IMG/VR virus record: IMGVR_UViG_3300035670_000017
Location: 1-64,000 of that record
From: a virus
Strand: one strand, 5' to 3'
Length of the DNA stretch: 64,000 nt
The notes under the pieces are model-generated. The model saw only the letters and a list, made by a program, of their open reading frames with translations. It did no database searches and was not told the origin of the DNA. Made by a program: the position numbers and the translations under genes. Every line of letters starts with the position of its first letter. The first letter of the stretch is position 1. This document shows positions 58,943 to 64,000 of this stretch, in pieces.

Positions 58943-59182
58943 ATGTATATCAATTTGAATAACCCGGAGGTAGCAGGATTTTATCACGTCACTCAGATGG
59001 TGGTGTTTTGCGTGATGTCGATGCTGGCATTTATTGGCTTGACACATTTTGAAGCTTGGCCGACTTGGTTCAAGCATGTGCGCAACGCCCTGGTGTCTTT
59101 GTTGACCGGAGCATTCGCTTCGACCTTTTTGTCTGTTGTGGTTGGCCTGGCTAACTACATCTTCCCTTATTTTAGCAAATGA
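58943..59182 (+). CDS. Two-helix membrane protein, holin candidate
   Basis: 79 residues from ATG 58943 (MYINLNNPEVAGFYH), with GGAG 8 nt upstream. Two hydrophobic helices (about 17-36 and 50-72) are joined by a short loop (THFEAWPTWFKHVRN), and the C-terminus is short. Size and plan fit a class II holin, and the endolysin is 1.6 kb upstream in the same direction. Many small phage membrane proteins look alike, so this is a candidate only. The stop overlaps the DHFR start by 4 nt. Confidence 0.55.
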   Translation: MYINLNNPEVAGFYHVTQMVVFCVMSMLAFIGLTHFEAWPTWFKHVRNALVSLLTGAFASTFLSVVVGLANYIFPYFSK

Positions 59183-59703
59183 CATTCAAGACTTCGATTA
59201 CATTGGTAGCAGCGATCACAAGCGATCGCGGCTTAGGTAAAGATGGACAACTCCTGGTGGATTGTCCTGAGGATATGCGACACTTTCGTCAGGTTACCAA
59301 AAACGGTATCGTGATCATGGGTCGAAAGACCTGGGAGAGTTTACCTGAACGATTCCGTCCGTTACCTGGCCGGGCAAACATCGTGATCACTTCTTCCAAG
59401 GATCAGTCCGAATTCCCTGGCGCTTACCTGGCTGAGTCGATCGACAAAGCCAAGGAAAAAGCCCAACTGCTGAGCTATTGCACAGGACAGGAAGTGTTTG
59501 TGATCGGAGGCGGTACTGTGTATGAAGGTTTCAAAGACCACATCACACACGCCATCATCACGGAGTACAGCTGGACTGTCCCTAGTGACACGAAGCTGTT
59601 TGAATTGGATAATACCTGGAAAAGGGATATGTCCAAATCCAGAAGCATCGTCACTGATGAAAAGACCATCAACTTCAATTACTACTATCGACTGAAAGCC
59701 TGA
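59179..59703 (+). CDS. Dihydrofolate reductase
   Basis: 174 residues, starting in an ATGA overlap. All DHFR landmarks are in order: ITLVAAITSDRGLGKDGQLL, CPEDMRHFRQVT with the active-site Asp equivalent to E. coli D27, GIVIMGRKTWESLPERFRPLPGRANIVIT, and FVIGGGTVYEGF for NADPH. It reduces dihydrofolate to tetrahydrofolate, keeping thymidylate synthesis going during phage replication. The Trp normally next to the active site (W22 in E. coli) is Val here, which should change substrate or inhibitor binding. No thymidylate synthase is found in the window. Confidence 0.95.
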   Translation: MTFKTSITLVAAITSDRGLGKDGQLLVDCPEDMRHFRQVTKNGIVIMGRKTWESLPERFRPLPGRANIVITSSKDQSEFPGAYLAESIDKAKEKAQLLSYCTGQEVFVIGGGTVYEGFKDHITHAIITEYSWTVPSDTKLFELDNTWKRDMSKSRSIVTDEKTINFNYYYRLKA

Positions 59704-59705
59704 AA

Positions 59706-60308
59706 ATGTTCATTCTTGTTCCTGGTGTATTCATGTGCTTGGTTCTAGCCGTGTACAACTTTCTCGGACACGAAGATATCAACCTTCGAGCCCTGGTGCA
59801 TTATTACTTCTCAGCGGCCTTGACGTTCACTACGCTGTACATCCTGGCTACGGTGAGACAGAAGATGATCGCTCATCACGGCATCAAACTGCTGGATAAG
59901 TCTGAGTGTTGGAACTTCTTGTTCAAAGACCATGTATTCTGGGGTAAGTTAATCATCTTGCAATCTCTGGGTTGTTTGTTCTATACCAGTATCTTCTTGA
60001 TCGATATCATTCATCAGCCTTTCAACGCGATGGCGGTGATGTCGATCGCGATGAGTATTGGGGTAGCGCTATTTACAATCGGGTACGCGATCTCGTTTAT
60101 TCAGAATAACAGCATTTTGGATTTCCTCGATCGCGGTATCGTGAGACTTGTGTTCTATGGATCATTTATCGTTCTCGCAGCAAGTGCAGGTCTGAGTCCC
60201 TTGACTGGACTTCATGTCGTGATCGTTACTAGTTTCATGGTCTTTATTTGGATGGTGTCAGTGATCTCGAAACGTATGGTCGCAGAAGTATTCCGAGGCT
60301 TCACCTAG
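59706..60308 (+). CDS. Polytopic membrane protein, unknown
   Basis: 200 residues, ATG 2 nt after the DHFR stop. About six hydrophobic helices fill the chain (for example PGVFMCLVLAVYNFL, LTFTTLYILATV, MSIAMSIGVALFTIGYAI), with a basic end (SKRMVAEVFRGFT). No transporter family is recognised. It is the last gene before a terminator. Confidence 0.7.
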   Translation: MFILVPGVFMCLVLAVYNFLGHEDINLRALVHYYFSAALTFTTLYILATVRQKMIAHHGIKLLDKSECWNFLFKDHVFWGKLIILQSLGCLFYTSIFLIDIIHQPFNAMAVMSIAMSIGVALFTIGYAISFIQNNSILDFLDRGIVRLVFYGSFIVLAASAGLSPLTGLHVVIVTSFMVFIWMVSVISKRMVAEVFRGFT

Positions 60309-60311
60309 GAC

Positions 60312-60343
60312 TATCCACTATCCCTTTGCAGGGATAGTGGATA
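60312..60343 (+). terminator. Terminator hairpin
   Basis: A perfect 13-bp stem (TATCCACTATCCC) with a TTTGCA loop, 3 nt after the stop codon and just before a promoter motif. Confidence 0.85.
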
Positions 60344-60346
60344 TAC

Positions 60347-60386
60347 CCTTTGTAAAAGTTTCAGCTCCTATATACTTAACATGTAG
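60347..60386 (+). promoter_or_regulatory. Two-block promoter-like motif, copy 8
   Basis: CCTTTGTAAAAGTTT starts at 60347, and 22 nt later TATATACTTAACATGTAG lies at 60369-60386. It drives the unit that includes PhuZ. Confidence 0.75.
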
Positions 60387-60409
60387 GAAACCCTTATAGA
60401 AATTAATCT

Positions 60410-60703
60410 ATGGTTGATGAATCCAAAACCCTTCGCAAGATCGAACCGTTTTACAACGAAGAACGTGTCCGAGTGTGCGTGGTGCATCACTTAGGTGTTC
60501 ACCAGGAAGCTCTCCTGATCGAGCGCTTCAATGATCAATTGCTGGTAGTGGCTGTGGTAAAGGTCAATGATCGATACCATGTTTACAACTACTATCCAGG
60601 GCGCACTGAGTTGGCTAAGACTTCCACTTACCCGATCTCTGTTGCCACGCCTGAAAGTTTGGCCAAGGACAGCATGAGTTCTCTCAAGCGTCTGTACGAC
60701 TGA
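60410..60703 (+). CDS. Unknown small protein
   Basis: 97 residues, MVDESKTLRKIEPFYNEERV at the start. No good ribosome binding site precedes the ATG (only the AT-rich leader), so the start is uncertain. Alpha/beta, with NDQLLVVAVVKVNDRYHVYN as a beta hairpin. It is the first gene of the PhuZ unit. No family is recognised. Confidence 0.65.
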   Translation: MVDESKTLRKIEPFYNEERVRVCVVHHLGVHQEALLIERFNDQLLVVAVVKVNDRYHVYNYYPGRTELAKTSTYPISVATPESLAKDSMSSLKRLYD

Positions 60704-60767
60704 TCCCTTTTCACCCTTTTCCGGCAAGCGTCGGAATTTTCACCCTCCTCAACAATAGGAAAACAAC

Positions 60768-61760
60768 ATGACAATCGCAATCCCTCAAGACCGTCCCCTG
60801 ATCGCCATCTACTTCTGCGGCGGTACTGGTTTTAACAACGGCGCCCGTTTCCTGGAAGCCACCAAGGACAACCAGATCCTGAAGGAAACCACCCAGACCT
60901 ACTTCGTGGATGCATCGACAAGCAACCACCGTCCATTCAACACAGACGAGAACACCATGGTTGTGGGCTCGGGCCAAGGCTCTGGCGCGCACCGTGCTGA
61001 AAATGCCGAAGACATCCGCAACGAAGTTCCTCAAATTCTGAAGAACTTCAAGCCAGGCGTCTTCAACATCCTGGTGGGTTCGGCCTCTGGTGGTTCTGGT
61101 TCTGTCATCATCAACGAACTGCAACGTGCGTTGGTCATGCGTGACATCAATGTGGCTGCTGTGATGTCGGGCTCTCGCTCGACACGCACCAACATCGAGA
61201 ACATGAACAAGCTGTTCCAGTCGTTCGGCCTGGTGACCAAGAAGTACCAAAAGCCTTCTTTGATCAACCTGCGTGTCCAAGAACACGGCGAGACCCGTGA
61301 AAAGGTCGACGCCATGATCTTGAACAACCTGCTGCTGCTGACTCTGTTCTTGTCGGGCCGTGACGACAAGCTGGACATCACTGACCTGACCCACTTGTTC
61401 AACTACCCCAAGGTCACAGGCTTTGCTCCTGCTGTGGCTTCCCTGGATCTGTTCATCAATGAACTGAAGCTGGACAAGAATGAAACACTGTACGCAGTCG
61501 GCACCATCGCTCGTCCTGGTACTGTGACAGACATCACGCCTGTGCCTCAGTACCAACCAGTAGGCTTCATCCATGAAGACCTCAGTGGCATCTTTGATGA
61601 GATCTCGGTGCTGCACTGGGCCATCACTGGTAACAGCTTTGACCGCCTGGTCAAGGAACTGGAGACCGCAGTGGCTGGCTTCAAGGAAGAGTCGACCGCA
61701 CACCGCGCCAGCACTCTGCTGGAGACTGTGCCTGATACTGACGACGACATCGTGGTCTAA
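60768..61760 (+). CDS. phuZ: PhuZ-like phage tubulin
   Basis: 330 residues after AATAGGAAAAC. The tubulin/FtsZ GTP-binding landmarks occur in order: IYFCGGTGFNNGARFLE for the first loop, GSGQGSGAHRAENAEDIRNE, then the G-box at residues 104-112 (GSASGGSGS), which replaces GGGTGTG, and an NLLLLTLFLSGRDDKLD helix. The C-terminus is acidic (ETVPDTDDDIVV), as in PhuZ, where the tail contacts the next subunit. PhuZ filaments centre the phage nucleus and carry capsids to it. This gene places the phage in the nucleus-forming phiKZ-like group. Strong codon bias suggests high expression; a promoter motif lies upstream. Confidence 0.88.
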   Translation: MTIAIPQDRPLIAIYFCGGTGFNNGARFLEATKDNQILKETTQTYFVDASTSNHRPFNTDENTMVVGSGQGSGAHRAENAEDIRNEVPQILKNFKPGVFNILVGSASGGSGSVIINELQRALVMRDINVAAVMSGSRSTRTNIENMNKLFQSFGLVTKKYQKPSLINLRVQEHGETREKVDAMILNNLLLLTLFLSGRDDKLDITDLTHLFNYPKVTGFAPAVASLDLFINELKLDKNETLYAVGTIARPGTVTDITPVPQYQPVGFIHEDLSGIFDEISVLHWAITGNSFDRLVKELETAVAGFKEESTAHRASTLLETVPDTDDDIVV

Positions 61761-61771
61761 TAAATAACACC

Positions 61772-61801
61772 CTACCTAGGCTCCGCAAGGAGCCTAGGTA
61801 G
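61772..61801 (+). terminator. Terminator hairpin after phuZ
   Basis: A perfect 13-bp stem (CTACCTAGGCTCC) with a GCAA loop, then TAAGTGTTTATTTTTTG. Confidence 0.92.
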
Positions 61802-61858
61802 TAAGTGTTTATTTTTTGTTTTTAACTGTAAATAGATTTCTAAAGACCTGAAACTATG

Positions 61859-61899
61859 CCTTTTCTAGCCATTTACAAGGACATATACTTAACTTGTAC
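61859..61899 (+). promoter_or_regulatory. Two-block promoter-like motif, copy 9
   Basis: CCTTTTCTAGCCATTT starts at 61859, and 23 nt later CATATACTTAACTTGTAC lies at 61882-61899. It drives the tandem gene set up to the right edge. Confidence 0.75.
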
Positions 61900-61989
61900 A
61901 GATACGAAATGTGTCGTAAAATACGACTAAGTCGACTCATCCAGTGTCTATATGAATAGGGTATGACTGCCCGTATTGGAGGAATAGTC

Positions 61990-62709
61990 ATGATTAAGGA
62001 TTTTGAAAATCGAGCGCAAATGTATGCGTATGTGGAAAATCGGATCGTCGTAGATCTGGACCGGTACGCTAAAACATTGATGCGTATCGGTGACATCTTT
62101 CAACCAGACCCAGTAGGAATATATAACGCAAACACAGGAGAGTGCATTGTTGATTTTGGTAAGGGCTACTACTGGACATCAAGCAATAGTCGCCGCAGAG
62201 CGCCGGTGCGCCATTATGTAACTGATTATGACAGCTTTGTCAACGCCGGTGGCGATATCTATAACCATCAAGGGTTCGTCACTATTCGGCATCAGAACAT
62301 CAAGCGCGTGCCTTTGTCCGATGATCGACCAGTATTCTTTAAGGCAAGATACGCAGCATGTGGTTTAGTGGACAATGTTCTCAGGGAGTATCATGACCAC
62401 TATCTCTCAGCCAAGAATATCCCAGCGTGGGAGGATCTTGTCAATCTCGACTATATCAATGAGTCTACCCGAGTCTCCGAACAGATCGAGACACTGAAGA
62501 CTGCTATCTGTGCAGACTATCGAGAACTGCTCGAAAAGTGCATGTGGAAGGAACTCTTGCTTTCCATGCGAGGTGGAGTCGCCGTGGTCGATGTGTTGCT
62601 GGATATTCGAATCAAAGATTACTACGAACGCAAGTTCGACGAAATGGATGCAGAACAACGCCGAAAAGACGAAGATGAATATGAGGGTCGAACCATCCAC
62701 TGTACATAA
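61990..62709 (+). CDS. Unknown protein, first of a tandem set
   Basis: 239 residues from ATG 61990, 7 nt after GGAGG; an in-frame ATG at 61963 has no such site. The first half is alpha/beta (IVDFGKGYYWTSSNSRRRAPV), the second half helical. KCMWKELLLSMRGGVAVVDVLL near the end recalls the W....TALI helix of the three following proteins. The C-terminus is highly charged (DAEQRRKDEDEYEGRT). No family is recognised. Confidence 0.7.
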   Translation: MIKDFENRAQMYAYVENRIVVDLDRYAKTLMRIGDIFQPDPVGIYNANTGECIVDFGKGYYWTSSNSRRRAPVRHYVTDYDSFVNAGGDIYNHQGFVTIRHQNIKRVPLSDDRPVFFKARYAACGLVDNVLREYHDHYLSAKNIPAWEDLVNLDYINESTRVSEQIETLKTAICADYRELLEKCMWKELLLSMRGGVAVVDVLLDIRIKDYYERKFDEMDAEQRRKDEDEYEGRTIHCT

Positions 62710-63199
62710 GTACGACTTCCTTCCTGATACAGGTGTGATTATAGATGTGTCCGCAGTCTTCGCATACATCTATGACAACCCGTCGTTAAGGGCAGTTGCT
62801 AGTTTTACAGGAATTCATGACTTTCTCAGCAACATGTGCTGGGACGCCTCATTGGGCAGACAGTCTAGTACATGGGAGTATATTGAATCCATCGAGTACC
62901 GTCTGATGGAAGAAGATATCAACGCTCAGCCTTTGCTCGACTCCATCGGTGTCGAACCCCATGAACTGGCTGCTGCCATGAGAGGATTAGAAGACTATAT
63001 TGAAAAGGACCTATTTCGCTGCTTAGATCAAAGGACACACAATGAGTTTGTTAACCGAGGCTTTTGTATCGGGAAATGGATCTCGCAGACCCAGGCGGTA
63101 TTCGAAAGTATCTCTGGGCAAGACGTCCCATATACTGACAAAAGAGCTGAATTCCGCCGCCGTACCTTTGCGGACATGGGGGATGCTCCTAGATTTTAA
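62681..63199 (+). CDS. Unknown protein, member of a tandem set
   Basis: About 172 residues from ATG 62681 (ATG 62675 is also possible); it overlaps the previous gene by 29 nt. Helical, with DVSAVFAYIYDNPSLRAVASF, IHDFLSNMCWD and GKWISQTQAVFES near the end. The last phrase recurs in the next two proteins in altered form, so they look like paralogs. Function unknown. Confidence 0.65.
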   Translation: MRVEPSTVHKYDFLPDTGVIIDVSAVFAYIYDNPSLRAVASFTGIHDFLSNMCWDASLGRQSSTWEYIESIEYRLMEEDINAQPLLDSIGVEPHELAAAMRGLEDYIEKDLFRCLDQRTHNEFVNRGFCIGKWISQTQAVFESISGQDVPYTDKRAEFRRRTFADMGDAPRF

Positions 63200-63530
63200 G
63201 GACATACTCAGCTTATGTGAGCCAGGGCCCCAGCTGCATGACCTATACATGCATCTGGAGCCTAAGAAAGTTGTTAGCTCTTTGATCGTATCTCCTGATG
63301 CGTTTGAGGCTTATGACATTTACGACTATATCTATGAGAACTACCTCGGCTATGCCAGCCCACAGCAGTTGGATATAGTGACAGATCACATCGATCATTT
63401 GTACAAAGCCATTCACGAAAAAATCAACAGACACATCCAGATAAGACATGCTAACGACACATATATTCTCCATCGCTGGGTCACACCAACGACAGCGCTT
63501 ATCGGGGGCGCCACGCGGACCGATACCTAA
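63183..63530 (+). CDS. Unknown protein, member of a tandem set
   Basis: About 115 residues from ATG 63183, which overlaps the previous gene by 17 nt. The frame is open from 63042, but that part lies under the previous gene and is not supported. The layout (LDFKDILSLCEPGPQLHDLY, then HRWVTPTTALIGG near the end) follows the same plan as its neighbours. Confidence 0.6.
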   Translation: MLLDFKDILSLCEPGPQLHDLYMHLEPKKVVSSLIVSPDAFEAYDIYDYIYENYLGYASPQQLDIVTDHIDHLYKAIHEKINRHIQIRHANDTYILHRWVTPTTALIGGATRTDT

Positions 63531-63540
63531 GCCCAACTCC

Positions 63541-63966
63541 ATGCTGATGCTGGTAGATATGTCGCCGATCATTAAGCGACTTCGCGATAATGAGCACCTA
63601 CGTACAGCTGCGTTACATACGAGTCCACATTACATCATCGAGGGACTTCTGGAGGAACCCATGGGACCACGCGAGTGCCCCTTGGTATTTCCTTATATCC
63701 AGCAAGTTCTGGAAGAAGCTCCTCCGGTCAGTCCTGTTGTATTGGGACGAGACTATTTTGTTCAACCGGTCATCGATGCTGATTTCCTAGCAGAGTTAGA
63801 GATCGAGCTAGAAAAACTTCAGCTGTATATGGATATGTATCTTCAGAGCTTTCATGAAGAGATGACTCAGGGACAAACCATAGAAGCTGAACTGATTAAA
63901 TGGCTAGGAGCGTACCAAGCGCTTATCGCTGTGCGTGTAGATGGAGCATCGAGGTATGACGTCTAG
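63541..63966 (+). CDS. Unknown protein, member of a tandem set
   Basis: About 141 residues if it starts at ATG 63541; ATGs at 63547 and 63559 are also possible, and none has a clear ribosome binding site. The product contains DMSPIIKRLRDNEHLRTAAL at the start and IKWLGAYQALIAV near the end, the same plan as in the two genes before. Confidence 0.6.
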   Translation: MLMLVDMSPIIKRLRDNEHLRTAALHTSPHYIIEGLLEEPMGPRECPLVFPYIQQVLEEAPPVSPVVLGRDYFVQPVIDADFLAELEIELEKLQLYMDMYLQSFHEEMTQGQTIEAELIKWLGAYQALIAVRVDGASRYDV

Positions 63967-64000
63967 TGCTATCATCGAACTACCATCGAGTCTGTTCGTG
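63956..64000 (+). CDS. Unknown protein, N-terminal part only
   Basis: ATG 63956 overlaps the end of the previous gene and opens a frame MTSSAIIELPSSLFV that runs off the right edge. GAGG lies just upstream, rather close. It may be the next member of the tandem set. Confidence 0.4.
   Translation, partial: MTSSAIIELPSSLFV

Noticed and set aside
60711-61703. A 330-codon minus-strand frame opposite phuZ
   Set aside because: Same cause: antisense of a gene with strong codon bias. The PhuZ frame has clear tubulin motifs.

Overview
The window is 64 kb from the genome of a large tailed phage with a contractile tail (myovirus) that infects a Gram-negative bacterium. Several genes together point to the nucleus-forming phiKZ-like group (Chimalliviridae). 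They are a phage-coded multisubunit RNA polymerase split over separate genes (beta at 25161-29528, beta' N-terminal part at 23498-25111, and a probable beta C-terminal piece at 6909-7580), a PhuZ-type tubulin (60768-61760), a phiKZ gp175-like prohead protease (32095-32904), and a giant tail protein carrying murein-degrading domains next to the polymerase genes. The order giant tail protein / beta' / beta / ... / protease, and the order terminase / structural genes / sheath / tube, match what I recall of phiKZ gp181-180-178-175 and gp25-30. These assignments come from motifs and memory of the family; no database search was run. No bacterial housekeeping gene, integrase or CRISPR array is seen, and I noticed no tRNA.

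Layout. 1-3.9 kb: unknown structural-looking genes on the minus strand, a small membrane protein and RNase H. 3.9-12 kb: a UvsX/RecA-like ATPase, the beta C-terminal piece and a run of unknown genes. 12-23.4 kb: virion genes, including a lectin-like (DUF1566) protein and the 2414-residue tail protein. 23.5-32.9 kb: polymerase beta' and beta, then unknown genes and the prohead protease. 33-39 kb: an island of small unknown genes under a recurring promoter motif, including a tyrosine-phosphatase-like protein and several membrane proteins. 39-42.1 kb (minus): tail tube and sheath. 42.2-47.8 kb: three structural genes. 47.8-52 kb: a second island of unknown genes. 52-56.2 kb (minus): large terminase and two partners. 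56.2-56.8 kb: the only large non-coding gap. 56.8-60.3 kb: endolysin, small coiled-coil proteins, an ADP-ribosyltransferase-like protein, a holin candidate, DHFR and a membrane protein. 60.4-64 kb: PhuZ and a tandem set of related unknown genes.

Control signals are unusually easy to see. About twenty intergenic hairpins with perfect or near-perfect stems of 9-20 bp close most transcription units. Nine plus-strand copies of a two-block promoter-like motif (CCTTT box, then about 22 nt later TATATACTTNACWTGAGG) stand in front of the small-gene islands, the lysis-region block and PhuZ. By analogy with phiKZ early promoters, these are the best candidates for sites read by the virion-packaged polymerase, while structural genes lack them. 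The genome therefore looks like alternating late (virion) blocks and early (host takeover) islands, separated by hairpins.

The most notable items are the promoter motif; an S74-type self-cleaving chaperone domain in the middle, not at the end, of the giant tail protein; a 13-codon leader peptide that runs into a hairpin covering the next gene's ribosome binding site; a 15-bp inverted repeat enclosing a 90-nt leader; and two possible ADP-ribose enzymes (an ART-like and a NADAR-like protein).
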